From MPNO01 sp965205995 (lineage in GTDB: Bacteria > Pseudomonadota > Alphaproteobacteria > MPNO01), in assembly GCA_965205995.1 (NCBI GenBank), contig OZ242200.1, forward strand, positions 1,116,001 to 1,180,000: a stretch of 64,000 nucleotides of DNA, written 5' to 3'. Positions 1-8,914 of this stretch are shown here, piece after piece; position 1 is the stretch's first letter; each line of letters opens with the position of its first letter. The notes under the pieces were generated by a model that was not told the origin of the DNA, did not search any database, and saw only the letters and a list, made by a program, of their open reading frames with translations. A program made the translations under genes and the position numbers.

Positions 1-967
1 ACTTGTCCGGTCCTCTCGGTCGAATGTGGCGGAACCCGAGGTGGTTTCCGATTTGCGCCAGCACGAATGTCGGGAACAGCGTGAGAATGGTGGTTACCAT
101 GCCATCGCTGTGTTCGCGGACGACGTCGATGACCGCGGTGTCTTCAAGCGTGAATTTCGGCTTGTGCGTCGCGATCTCTTTGAAAGTGTCACCGAGCTCC
201 TCATCGGTCTTGCCGTAGGTCGTCAGGATCGAGTGCAGCCCGCCCTTCGTCATCACCGACGATCCGCGTTGCGTAGATCGGAAGAACCCGAAATTGGAAT
301 TGAACATGTGAAGGAGGGAGCCGTGATAGCAGTCCTTGACGTTCTCGAAATAAAGCTTCCAATTGCCCTCGACGATCTGCCGCTGATAGCCCGTCACCCG
401 GTACGGCCGACCGCATAAGGTGTCGAACCGGTCGCGGACCGGTTTTTCCATATACGCGCCCAACGGCTCCATGTCCTCGTCGAATGTGCCGAATACAACA
501 CCCGCATAGCTTTCGATTCGCAATTTCTCGAGGCCATGATCGGCAAGCTGGAAATCGTCGGGGAAACCGCCGTTGCCCTTGATTCCCTTGCGGTAGGGCG
601 CGCCAACCAGCTTGCCTTCGTTGTCATAGGTCCATTGGTGATAGATGCAGGTGTGGTTGTCGCAATTGCCGCGATTCTCCCGCACCACCATGGCGCCGCG
701 GTGGGCACAGCGGTTGACGAACGCATGGAGTGAACCATCGTGTCCGCGGTTGAGCACCACAGGGATTGTGCCGACATAGGTCGACACGAAGTCACCGGGT
801 TCCGGCACCTCGCATTCGAGCCCGAGATAATTCCAGGTCGGGCCGCGGAATATCCGCTCGTTCTCGGCGGCGAAGATATCTCTATCGAGATACACGGTGT
901 GCGGAACACGCGTGAGATCGCTCGTCGGCCATGGCTCGTCATAGGCTGGCAGGTTCGATCGAGACAT
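1..967 (-). CDS. Rieske ring-hydroxylating oxygenase, large subunit (C-terminus cut by window edge)
   Basis: Translating the minus strand from ATG at 967 gives 322 residues with no stop before the window edge, so the C-terminus is missing. The Rieske [2Fe-2S] ligands are clear: C87-A-H89 and C107-x2-H110 (CAHRG and CIYHQW). The mononuclear iron site is also present, with D212, H215 and H220 in ENVKDCYHGSLLH. This is the alpha subunit of a two-component aromatic dioxygenase that hydroxylates an aromatic ring with electrons from a reductase. The general layout recalls anthranilate/salicylate-type oxygenases, but the substrate is inferred only. The beta subunit and reductase, if present, lie outside the window. 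A cupin gene lies 191 bp upstream on the same strand. Confidence 0.9.
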   Translation of the reverse strand, partial: MSRSNLPAYDEPWPTSDLTRVPHTVYLDRDIFAAENERIFRGPTWNYLGLECEVPEPGDFVSTYVGTIPVVLNRGHDGSLHAFVNRCAHRGAMVVRENRGNCDNHTCIYHQWTYDNEGKLVGAPYRKGIKGNGGFPDDFQLADHGLEKLRIESYAGVVFGTFDEDMEPLGAYMEKPVRDRFDTLCGRPYRVTGYQRQIVEGNWKLYFENVKDCYHGSLLHMFNSNFGFFRSTQRGSSVMTKGGLHSILTTYGKTDEELGDTFKEIATHKPKFTLEDTAVIDVVREHSDGMVTTILTLFPTFVLAQIGNHLGFRHIRPRGPDK

Positions 968-1158
968 CAGGGCTCTCCTGGTCCTCTACGCAACGGCCGC
1001 AGAGTATTTGTGGGACATTGAAGTCTAAGCCGTTTGTCGACACCGAGTCAAAATGGCGGGGTCGGCCGAGGAAACACTACACCCTCGTCCTGCAGAGCGG
1101 GTGACAAGGCCGCGTCGCGAAGGATGGGAGACACACGGTCGATCAAGGGCGCCGGCGC

Positions 1159-1578
1159 TCAATCCAAATCACCGACATCGATCGTTGGATACTTTGCCGG
1201 CATCGTGATTTCGAGCACCTCGACATCTTCCGAGTAGTCAAGGACGTTGTGAGCGCCGCCCGGAGGCTGGATCATCGAGTCACCGGCCTTCGCGACGACA
1301 ACCTCGTCACTGCCCTCCCAGCGATAGCTCACGCGTCCCTTCAGGATGTAAACCAGATGAAAGGTCAGGTCATGCCAATGCCAGCCCATCGGACCCTCGC
1401 ACGGCCCCAGCGCACGCATATGAAATGCGCCCACCTGACCGTCGGTGGCTTCGGCGGCGCCGAGGTCGCGATACTCGAAGCTGGCCCACAGACCGTCGCG
1501 CCGGAACGAGGATTCCTCGCAGGCGCTGACGACGAGCGCGCTGAAAGCTTCGGACAGTCGTCCAACGTCCTGCGTCAT
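1159..1578 (-). CDS. Small single-domain cupin protein
   Basis: A 139-residue protein with one beta-barrel cupin domain. The metal-binding first cupin motif is visible around GWHWHDLTFHLVYILKGR and the second around PPGGAHNVLDY. Small cupins beside ring-hydroxylating oxygenases often act as metal-dependent dioxygenases, isomerases or accessory proteins of aromatic degradation. The exact role cannot be read here. The start is set at ATG 1578 because GGAGGACAAAGCG precedes it with a good Shine-Dalgarno match; the open frame extends further upstream without such a site. It is co-directional with the Rieske gene and could be transcribed with it. Confidence 0.75.
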   Translation of the reverse strand: MTQDVGRLSEAFSALVVSACEESSFRRDGLWASFEYRDLGAAEATDGQVGAFHMRALGPCEGPMGWHWHDLTFHLVYILKGRVSYRWEGSDEVVVAKAGDSMIQPPGGAHNVLDYSEDVEVLEITMPAKYPTIDVGDLD

Positions 1579-2162
1579 CGCTTTGTCCTCCGCACAACTT
1601 GGACCGTGCCCCATGGAGCAGCGCAGATGACGGCCGATGGCCGCGCTCCCCGGCATCAACCGGGACGATCAGCGCGTTACACAAGGCAGGTCGATTAGAG
1701 GATCATCATTCATCTGGGCGATCGTTTCCAGCGTCCCGTTTCAGGTTCACCGGGCGGCCGGTTCTTCGTTCCCTTCGAGTAGAGGCGTGCCGACGAGCCG
1801 GACGATGGCGTCATCGTCGGAGAGAATTTGGACGACATCGGCCCTGCGCCCCATATTGCCGGTAGAAGCGATTGCTTCCGGTCCGATCAACGGCTTGGAC
1901 GCAAACATGTTTATCTCATGCAATAGATCGGCGTCCGCCGAACTTTTGGACAAGCGTGCGCAGGTTCATTATTTCGTCGGTCGTCGCTCGTCGGTGGCGA
2001 TTCCGTGAAAGTTCAGAGACGCAACCGAACAGCACCGGAAGACGCCGATGACCAACACTCCGCTGAGCCACACCACTTCTGGGGGCAGCACCATGACTCA
2101 TCGCCACTCCAATTCGGTGACACTGTCGACAGAATTCCACGACGGGAATAGCGGTCTGCAAA
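1579..2162. other. Gene-poor stretch between cupin and amidase
   Basis: No convincing gene. Only short frames occur. One of about 68 codons on the minus strand (1747-1953) has protein-like composition but matches nothing I recognise. It could be a decayed gene end. The divergent promoters for the cupin (minus) and the amidase unit (plus) should lie here, but I could not place -35/-10 boxes with confidence. Confidence 0.4.
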
Positions 2163-2366
2163 ATGGATAACCCACGAGGCGCAACGAACCTGTCGGCAAG
2201 GCCGTTTTTTGCGACAACGCGCGGCAGCCACCGGGCGCAAGCGATCCTCGCGGAGTCCCTCCGGCTGGACGACGCGGTCGGCAAGGCGACCGCCCGGCTG
2301 AGTCTCGACGATGTTCCACGCGGGTTGATCGGGCTCCTCGAAGACCTGCGAAAAGAATCTTTATGA
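2163..2366 (+). CDS. Small hypothetical protein overlapping the amidase start
   Basis: A 67-residue frame whose stop overlaps the amidase start by four bases (ATGA at 2363), an arrangement typical of translational coupling. It has no recognisable domain. Its C-terminal half is charged and probably helical (DVPRGLIGLLEDLRKESL). Several amidase-signature enzymes are preceded by a small partner (for example AtzG before AtzE), so a partner role is possible, but I see no sequence match to AtzG. It could also be a chance open frame, since no strong ribosome binding site precedes ATG 2163. Confidence 0.35.
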   Translation: MDNPRGATNLSARPFFATTRGSHRAQAILAESLRLDDAVGKATARLSLDDVPRGLIGLLEDLRKESL

Positions 2367-3775
2367 CAGCGGAGATCGCAAGTCTGGACCTGACGGCTGT
2401 TGCCGCAGCGATCCGCTCGCGCCAAATCTCCTCGCTTGAGGCGACCGAGGCCTGTCTAGCGCGCGCCGAACGCCTCGCCGGGCGCCTCAACTGCTTCATC
2501 GTCCTTGACGCCGATGGCGCGCGGACGCAGGCGCGACGAGCCGATGACAGGCTGTCAACGGGTGAGCCGGTTGGGCCATTGCACGGCGTGCCCATGGCGC
2601 ACAAGGATCTGTTCTCGCGCGAGAACCAGGTCGCGACCTGCGGATCCAGGATCCTGGGCGGCGTCCGTGGCACGACGACGGCGACCGTACTCGAACGCCT
2701 CTCCCTCGCCGGTGCGATCGACATCGGCCGGTTGCACATGAGCGAATTCGCCGCCGGCGGCACCGGCCACAATCTGCATTTTGGCGACTGTCTCAATCCT
2801 TGGAACACCGACTATTCGCCGGGCGGATCGTCGAGCGGCTCGGCGTCGGCGGTCGCCGCCCGGCTGATCTATGGATCGCTCGGAACGGATACCGGGGGCT
2901 CACTCAGATGGCCTGCGGCGCTGTGCTCCCTGACGACCATACGGCCGACCCAGGGACGGGTCAGCCTGCACGGGGTGATGCCAAGATCCTGGTCGCTGGA
3001 TACGGTCGGGCCGCTTGTTCGCTCGACAAGTGATTGTGCGTTGATGTTGGATGTGATTGCCGGAGCGGATCCGAGAGATCCCTGTTGCTCTGCGCTGCCG
3101 GTGCCGAAATTTCTCACGGCGATCGAGGCTCCCGTGGCCGGGCTCACACTGGGCGTCCCGGTTTCCGGGTCGACGCAAGACGTCGATCCGGAAACCCGCA
3201 CTGCTCTTGCGGCAGCACTCGATGTATTTCGCGGGACGGGCGTCTCGGTCGTCGAAATCGAGATACCCGATGAAGATTTGATGTTCGATCTTTGCGACCT
3301 GATATCCAAGGCTGAAGCCGCAGCGCTGCACGAGGCGTGGCTGACGGAACGCGGCGACGATTACGCGGCCTATATTCGCGATCACCTCGAATCCGGCCTC
3401 CTGATCCCGGCCGCCAGCTACCTGAATGCGATGCGGCTGCGCACCAAGGTGATCGAAGATTTCGTGCGTTCGGTATTTACGCGCATCGATGCAATCGCGC
3501 TGCCCTCCTATCCGGGCCGCGCGCCGACGATGGCCGAGTGCGATCCTCTCGGGCCAGGCAGCGTCGACCGATTCTGGACGACCTTTCCTCGGTTCACGCG
3601 GCCGCTCAGTTTGCTTGGGATCCCGATAATCTCTTGCCCGATCGGAATCGGATCGAACGGCATTCCGCTAGGGATTCAGATCGCGGCGCGACCGTTTGAG
3701 GAGGAAACGCTGTTTGCGTTGGGCGGGGCGTTCCAGCGCGCAACCGACTGGCACCGGCGCGCCCCGGATATCTGA
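2363..3775 (+). CDS. Amidase-signature family hydrolase
   Basis: A 470-residue protein of the amidase-signature family, which hydrolyses amides (or transfers ammonia, as in GatA) with a Ser-cisSer-Lys triad. All three residues are visible: K81 in GVPMAHKDLF, S156 in the glycine/serine-rich SPGGSSSGSA, and S180 in GTDTGGS, 24 residues later as in fatty-acid amide hydrolase. Length is normal. The absence of gatB/gatC neighbours and the catabolic surroundings favour a catabolic amidase, for example one releasing an acid from its amide, over tRNA amidotransferase. The substrate is unknown. The short upstream frame overlaps its start codon. Confidence 0.88.
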   Translation: MTAEIASLDLTAVAAAIRSRQISSLEATEACLARAERLAGRLNCFIVLDADGARTQARRADDRLSTGEPVGPLHGVPMAHKDLFSRENQVATCGSRILGGVRGTTTATVLERLSLAGAIDIGRLHMSEFAAGGTGHNLHFGDCLNPWNTDYSPGGSSSGSASAVAARLIYGSLGTDTGGSLRWPAALCSLTTIRPTQGRVSLHGVMPRSWSLDTVGPLVRSTSDCALMLDVIAGADPRDPCCSALPVPKFLTAIEAPVAGLTLGVPVSGSTQDVDPETRTALAAALDVFRGTGVSVVEIEIPDEDLMFDLCDLISKAEAAALHEAWLTERGDDYAAYIRDHLESGLLIPAASYLNAMRLRTKVIEDFVRSVFTRIDAIALPSYPGRAPTMAECDPLGPGSVDRFWTTFPRFTRPLSLLGIPIISCPIGIGSNGIPLGIQIAARPFEEETLFALGGAFQRATDWHRRAPDI

Positions 3776-3960
3776 TGCCGGTCTGGCCCATCTGTGCATT
3801 CGTCGGCAGCGGCCGGGCGTAGTGCGGCACCACCGCATGGCAGAGGTTGAACCCGATCCGGGCGGGGCGAAGGACACCTCGCCTGATGTCGGCATAGTCC
3901 ACGCCGATGCCTGTGCGGGCTTCGATGCCCTCCGCGCACCCCGGTGAGATCCCGCCCCGA

Positions 3961-5088
3961 TCACGTCTTGGGGAGCTCGCGGATCGCGTCGAGATCGGGC
4001 GTGAAGCCGAGGCCCGGTGTCTCGGGCAAGGTAAGCCAGCCGTCGACCGGCTCGGGGAGATCGCGATACATTTGCTTGCAGATCTCGGTCGCGACATAGT
4101 GGTGCTCGACCATGGTTCCGTTGGCCACGCCGGCATGCAGATGCATGTTATGATGCATCCAGGCGCCGCCGTTGCAGATCGGGACATTGAATGCGGCCGC
4201 CATGCCTGCGATCTTGACGCATTGGGTGAACCCGCCGCCGATCACGACGTTGGGCTGCACGTAGTCGACCGCTTCATGCACCAGCATGTCGCGAAACCGC
4301 CAGGCGAGGCCTTCATTCTGGCCGGCGGCGAGCGGGATGCTTGTCAGTTGGCGCAATTTCGCGAGTTGACGAACATCGTTGTGGGTAATCGGCTCCTCGA
4401 AATACGTAATCCCGCAGTCCTCTATTAGTTTGGTGAGCTTGCGGGCCTGAAACGGATCGAGGCGGCAATTCGCGTCGATGAACAGATCGACGTCGTCGCC
4501 GACGGCCTCCCGCACCGCCCGCACGCGCATCGCGTCTTCGCAAATGACCTCATCCACCGGGCGGATCGTGTCGCGGTTTGGAAGCGCTTCATTGGCGACC
4601 ACCATCTTGAGCTTGCGATAGCCTTTCGACTGCCATGTCTTGGCGGCCTCGGCAAGTTGCTCCCTGTCGAAAACCGGAAACCCGAACGTCGCGTACGTTT
4701 CAACCTTGCTTCGGGCACCGCCGAGGAGGCGCCAAACCGGTTGGTTCAGGAACTTGCCTTTGATGTCCCAGAGCGCGACGTCGATCGCGGCGATCGCGTG
4801 GCTCGCGTATCCGGTCTGGCCGCGAGGGCTCATCTTCCAATAGAGCCGCTCCCAAATGCGCTCGTTCGCCATCGGGTCCTCACCGAGGATCGATGGACCC
4901 GCAACGGCGTTGATGATATTCGCGACGACCTCACCCTCGACGATCGCTGTAAACCCGTAGCCGATCAATCCATCGTCGGTTTCGACCTCGACATGGCAGA
5001 CATTGAGCACCACGGTCCGGTCGACGCCGAAGTCGTCGAATGGCACCGAAACGCGCAACCCGTTTGCGTCGACGCGGCCGATTTTCAT
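3961..5088 (-). CDS. Mandelate racemase / muconate lactonizing enzyme-type (enolase superfamily)
   Basis: A 375-residue enolase-superfamily enzyme. The barrel carries K-L-K at 159-161 and the metal ligands D205 (FIDAN), E231 (YFEEP) and E259 (AGQNEG). Histidines at 312-313 (GAWMHHNMHLH) sit where the catalytic His of the mandelate racemase subgroup lies. Such enzymes abstract a proton alpha to a carboxylate and carry out racemisation, dehydration of acid sugars or cycloisomerisation. The start is placed at ATG 5088 because GGGGAG lies seven bases upstream; an in-frame ATG at 5109 lacks this. It is convergent with the amidase across a 185-bp gap. The substrate is unknown. Confidence 0.85.
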   Translation of the reverse strand: MKIGRVDANGLRVSVPFDDFGVDRTVVLNVCHVEVETDDGLIGYGFTAIVEGEVVANIINAVAGPSILGEDPMANERIWERLYWKMSPRGQTGYASHAIAAIDVALWDIKGKFLNQPVWRLLGGARSKVETYATFGFPVFDREQLAEAAKTWQSKGYRKLKMVVANEALPNRDTIRPVDEVICEDAMRVRAVREAVGDDVDLFIDANCRLDPFQARKLTKLIEDCGITYFEEPITHNDVRQLAKLRQLTSIPLAAGQNEGLAWRFRDMLVHEAVDYVQPNVVIGGGFTQCVKIAGMAAAFNVPICNGGAWMHHNMHLHAGVANGTMVEHHYVATEICKQMYRDLPEPVDGWLTLPETPGLGFTPDLDAIRELPKT

Positions 5089-5416
5089 GTCAGTCTCCCC
5101 ATCACGCATTCAAGACCGCTTTGGTGCTTAGAGCCAGGGGGTAGCGATTGCCAATACACTAGACCGCGCACGGTTTCGCGGAGGCCATTTCCTACGAGTC
5201 GCGCGGCCATGGCTGGTTCCTCCAGAATTGCGTGGCAGTGTATCTCAGCCTGAGCCCGCCGGATGTTCCGGATGGCTCTGGGAGGCGCCGATTGTCGACC
5301 CGATCCTCCCGTTCGAGGGCGGCAATCTCCACTGACCGGCCCGATTTGGGCGGTCGACCCTTTATGAGGGAGTCCGGTGGAATTTCCAGCCGCGAAGGTG
5401 GCGGCTGGAAGGTAGC
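5089..5416. other. Intergenic region upstream of the enolase-superfamily gene
   Basis: About 330 bases between two minus-strand genes. It should hold the promoter of the enolase-superfamily gene and the terminator of the molybdopterin oxidoreductase. I see no clear gene, no strong hairpin followed by a T-run and no confident promoter boxes. Confidence 0.4.
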
Positions 5417-7621
5417 TTAAGGTGGGGTGTCGGCGGCTGGCAAGACCGTGTCGGGTCCCGGCGCCGTCTGGCGCGTCGCGGAAGATCGCGTCACGGCACT
5501 TCTCGGGGCACTGCACGGTGGAGGCGGCTCTCCCCCGGAGCTTACCGCCGGATCCGAATTCTGAGCCGATATGTCGAGGCTGCCTCCCTCGGCCGTCTTG
5601 CTGATCCGTACCCGATGGCCTTGAAAGACCGGCATACCGCAAAACGGATCGATATCGATGTCGCTTGTTAGCGCGTTTGCGTTGGCACCCGATCCCTTCC
5701 CAGCATGGGACATCCCGTCCAGATTGTCGTGGCTCCACCCGTGGGCCAGCGCGATCGAGCCATCGGGTACGCGAGCGCTTACAGCGAGCACCGCCTGGGT
5801 GGTGCCGCCCGGTCCTCCGAGACACACCCGTTCGCCCGCACTCAGTCCGAGAGCCCGCGCATCGCCCGGCGAGATGACCGCGGGATTCCCCCGTACGGCA
5901 GCTTCCGGGATGTTGTGAAGGAACGAGTTGACGGCATGGGAGACCCGACGGCCGGCTACGGCGAGCACACCCCGTTCCCTGGGCAGTACCGCGCATGCCG
6001 ATCGCAAAGCGGCGCTTATCCCTCCGGTCCAGGGACGATCGAACTCGATACGGCCGGAGGGCGTCGGAAAGCCCGCCTCCAAATACCTGCCGCATCGCTT
6101 GGCGCTGACGACGCCACCCGCCCAGTCCGGCCCCGCCTCGCCCCAGCTCGCCAACGCATCGCGGAATGTCTCGGGCTCCCCATCGACATGCGCCCCGTTG
6201 AAGGCCGCAGCGACGCGATCCGCGATCCACAACTCCTCGCGTTGGCCGCGGCGGAGCGGTAGTGCGGCCTCGGTCCAAATTCGATAGCGCTCGGGGGTGA
6301 GTCCGGCGCTCAGCAGATTGAAATCGGCCCTTTGGTAATGCCCGCTGCCGGGCAGCACGGCGTGCGCCAAGCGCACGGTATCGGTGGGAAATATGTCGAC
6401 CACCACCAGCAGGTCGAGGGCCGATAGGGCCTCCGCGACGCGACCGGAATTGGGCAAGCTCCGCGCCGGGTTGCCGCCGACGACGATGAGCGCCTTGACC
6501 TCGGGAACACCGGTCGCGGTTCGAGAAGTATTTCCGCCGAGGATCGCCTCCGCCAACAGCGCGCTGGGCCATTCCCTTCCGTACCGCACTCCGTCGGGCC
6601 GCCCGTGGATCGCTCTTCCACGAACCGGTGAATAGTCGGGGACGAACAGCCCGTCTTCAACATCAAGGCGGCCAAGCGATGCGTTGACCGCCAGGGCAAG
6701 ACCGGCGGTGACGGTGGCGTTGGGCGCCATGCTCAGGCCTGAACGATCGAGCACCACGGCCGGGCGCGCGACCACTTGCTCGAACACCCGCGTGACGTCC
6801 GCGGCGCGGAGTCCGCAGACCGATGCGATATCGTTCGGGCTCCATTCGCCGCACGCCGCCGCGACTGCTTCCAGTCCGAGGCAGTGTCTCCTCACATAGT
6901 CGCGCGCGACATGGCCCCCGTGCCATACGAACGACAGCAATCCGGCGAGAAAGACGACGTCGGTTCCCGGGCGTATGGCCAAATGGTCATCGGCCAGATC
7001 GGCGATCCGATGACGGACGGGGTCGACGACGCCGAGCCAGCCGCCGCGCGCGCGCAGGTCGCGCGCCACCTTCGCGCCGCCGGGCGTGCTTCCGCCGGGG
7101 CTCCACTGACTTACGGTCGCGTTCGACCCCATCAGGAGGATGCCGGGAACCGCGTCGTAAAAGGGGACGGGGACCGCATACATCAGGTTCAGGGCCTCGG
7201 CGGCGACATGGTAACGGGCGACGCAGTCGACCGTGAACGCGGTGAACAGCGTGTCGGTGCCGAGCCCGGCCATCAGGTTGCGAACAGCGAGGCTCAAATG
7301 TCCCGAATAGGCCGCCGAGTTCCCCGAGAACACGGCGATCGACCGGGAACCGTACTCTGCGGCAACCTCCCGCAGGCGCCCGCCGATCGTGTCGATCGCC
7401 TCCGTCCAGGAAGCCGGGCCAAGCTGTCCGTTGCGACGAAGCAGGGGCGAATCCAACCGGTCCGGATTCGTCTCGAGGGCCCCCGCCCAGCGCCCCTTGA
7501 CGCAAAAATAGCCCTTGGAATAGGGGTTTTGTGCGTCGGGGACGACGGTAACAACCTCGCCGTCCACCTCGACCTTCGAGCCGCAGCCGAGTTCGCAGAC
7601 ACGACAAAACGATCTGGTCAC
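5417..7621 (-). CDS. Molybdopterin-dependent oxidoreductase (DMSO reductase / formate dehydrogenase superfamily)
   Basis: A 734-residue catalytic subunit of the molybdopterin oxidoreductase superfamily. An N-terminal [4Fe-4S] motif is present, CRVCELGCG with a fourth Cys in GYFCVKGRWA about 27 residues on. The body holds the cofactor domains, and the C-terminal molybdopterin-dinucleotide-binding barrel runs through GLSAGERVCLGG to FCGMPVFQGHRVRISK. The last 60 or so residues are Pro/Ala/Ser-rich and look like a non-conserved tail. GTG at 7621, preceded by GAGGAC, fits the conserved N-terminus; the frame extends upstream without homology. No electron-transfer or membrane-anchor subunit lies beside it, so the redox partner is unknown. 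It lies next to the VOC and transporter genes, which suggests a catabolic hydroxylase or dehydrogenase. Confidence 0.85.
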   Translation of the reverse strand: MTRSFCRVCELGCGSKVEVDGEVVTVVPDAQNPYSKGYFCVKGRWAGALETNPDRLDSPLLRRNGQLGPASWTEAIDTIGGRLREVAAEYGSRSIAVFSGNSAAYSGHLSLAVRNLMAGLGTDTLFTAFTVDCVARYHVAAEALNLMYAVPVPFYDAVPGILLMGSNATVSQWSPGGSTPGGAKVARDLRARGGWLGVVDPVRHRIADLADDHLAIRPGTDVVFLAGLLSFVWHGGHVARDYVRRHCLGLEAVAAACGEWSPNDIASVCGLRAADVTRVFEQVVARPAVVLDRSGLSMAPNATVTAGLALAVNASLGRLDVEDGLFVPDYSPVRGRAIHGRPDGVRYGREWPSALLAEAILGGNTSRTATGVPEVKALIVVGGNPARSLPNSGRVAEALSALDLLVVVDIFPTDTVRLAHAVLPGSGHYQRADFNLLSAGLTPERYRIWTEAALPLRRGQREELWIADRVAAAFNGAHVDGEPETFRDALASWGEAGPDWAGGVVSAKRCGRYLEAGFPTPSGRIEFDRPWTGGISAALRSACAVLPRERGVLAVAGRRVSHAVNSFLHNIPEAAVRGNPAVISPGDARALGLSAGERVCLGGPGGTTQAVLAVSARVPDGSIALAHGWSHDNLDGMSHAGKGSGANANALTSDIDIDPFCGMPVFQGHRVRISKTAEGGSLDISAQNSDPAVSSGGEPPPPCSAPRSAVTRSSATRQTAPGPDTVLPAADTPP

Positions 7622-7662
7622 GGCGTCCTCGCGATCCCTGTCTCCGGTGACCAAGTCCGCGG

Positions 7663-8094
7663 CTACTCGCGAAGCTCCTGCAGCTCGATCAGGATCCGCG
7701 CCGTCGACCGGGGATGGGTAAAGTTGACTAGGCACTCCCGATATGTGTCGAACCCGGTGGAATAGTCCGTGAGTCGCACCGGTTCCTCGCACACGAATTC
7801 TGCACCGCAATCGCGAAAATGCGCCATCGCCGCTTCGATGTCATCCACCTCGAATGTGATGGAAAAGAGCCCCTCGCCCCGCGCGGTGACGAAGCGGTCT
7901 ATCGGACTGCCGGAAGCGGTGCTCTCCATGACGGCGAGCGTTGCGTCTCCGCATCGCAGACTCGCAAACCGCGACTGGACGGGCGGATCGGGACATACCA
8001 CCGCAGGCGACACTTCGCAGTCCAGAAGCCGCGCCAGCAAAGCCGCCGTTCGGCCGCAGTCAGAAGCCACCATGCTGACTTCCCTGAGTCTCAT
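7663..8094 (-). CDS. VOC-superfamily (glyoxalase/bleomycin resistance-like) protein
   Basis: A 143-residue protein with two beta-alpha-beta-beta-beta units of the vicinal-oxygen-chelate fold, starting MRLREVSMVASDCGRTAALL. The second unit shows ITFEVDDIEAAMAHF, typical of glyoxalase or methylmalonyl-CoA epimerase relatives. Members use a divalent metal for isomerisation, epimerisation, lyase or ring-cleavage chemistry. The start at ATG 8094 is supported by GGGAGAT just upstream. It lies 41 bp before the molybdopterin gene and 55 bp after the ATPase gene livG, so it is probably in the same operon. An epimerase acting on a CoA-thioester is one option, but this is inference. Confidence 0.75.
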   Translation of the reverse strand: MRLREVSMVASDCGRTAALLARLLDCEVSPAVVCPDPPVQSRFASLRCGDATLAVMESTASGSPIDRFVTARGEGLFSITFEVDDIEAAMAHFRDCGAEFVCEEPVRLTDYSTGFDTYRECLVNFTHPRSTARILIELQELRE

Positions 8095-8149
8095 CGCATG
8101 ATCTCCCATCGGGTCGATAAGGCCGGTTCCGCGCGGCGCATCCGCGTGG

Positions 8150-8914
8150 CTAACCGAGATAGGATGCGGCGACGGCCGCGTTGTCGCGGATCGCGTTGGA
8201 ATCCCCGGACGCAATAACCCGGCCGAGATCGAGCGCGTAAATTCTGTCCGCCAGATCGAGCACCATGTCCAGATCGTGCTCGATCCACAGGATCGGAATT
8301 TTTCGGTCATCGCGCAGCCTGAGAAGAAAACGGGCAAGATCTTCCTTCTCGTCGCGGGTCAATCCGCTGCCCGGCTCGTCGAGCAACAAGAGCTTGGGTT
8401 CCAGCGCCATGGCCCGAGCGAAACCGACCAGCTTTTGCACCCCGTAGGGAAGCGCCTTGGCCAGAACATCGCGATAAGGCCAGAGTTCGAAGAAATCGAC
8501 GATCGATTCCACCGCCGCCCGATGGTGCGTTTCCTGACGGCGCGCCGAACCGTAGAACAGCATCGCGGAAGCGGGATTTCCGGAGAAGAGGGAGTCGCGG
8601 GCAACCAGCAGATTCTCGGTGACCGTCAATCGGGGAAACAGCTCGAGATGCTGGAAGCTCCGCCCCACACCCGCCTTGGCGACGGCATGCGGCGGCAGGC
8701 CGACCAGCTCCTCTCCGTCGAGCAGGACCTGGCCCGACTGCGGTCGGTAAATTCCGCTGATAGTGTTCAGGAGGGCCGTCTTTCCCGCTCCGTTGGGCCC
8801 GATCAAGGCGGTAATGCCGCGGGACGGGATTTCGGCATCCACGCCGCGCAGCGCCCTGATCTCGCCGAAATCGAGGTGAACGCCCCGGATCTCGAGCCGC
8901 GCTTCCATCCTCAT
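8150..8914 (-). CDS. livG: Branched-chain amino acid-type ABC importer, ATP-binding protein LivG
   Basis: About 254 residues with a complete ABC nucleotide-binding domain: Walker A GPNGAGKT, a degenerate signature LPYGVQKLVGFARAMA typical of LivG proteins, Walker B LLLLDEPGSG and a switch histidine in IEHDLD. It energises uptake through LivH/LivM. The ATG at 8914 overlaps the livF stop as ATGA; ATG 8908 or GTG 8920 are alternatives. LivG proteins in catabolic clusters often serve aromatic acids or amides rather than leucine, so the substrate is left open. Confidence 0.9.
   Translation of the reverse strand: MRMEARLEIRGVHLDFGEIRALRGVDAEIPSRGITALIGPNGAGKTALLNTISGIYRPQSGQVLLDGEELVGLPPHAVAKAGVGRSFQHLELFPRLTVTENLLVARDSLFSGNPASAMLFYGSARRQETHHRAAVESIVDFFELWPYRDVLAKALPYGVQKLVGFARAMALEPKLLLLDEPGSGLTRDEKEDLARFLLRLRDDRKIPILWIEHDLDMVLDLADRIYALDLGRVIASGDSNAIRDNAAVAASYLG

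Noticed and set aside
1747..1953. 68-codon minus-strand frame in the gap before the amidase
   Set aside because: No ribosome site, no recognised family; noted in the description of the gap only.
3776..3960. Minus-strand frame in the gap between amidase and enolase-superfamily gene, reading IEARTGIGVDYADIRR
   Set aside because: Protein-like composition but too short, out of frame with neighbours and not recognised.
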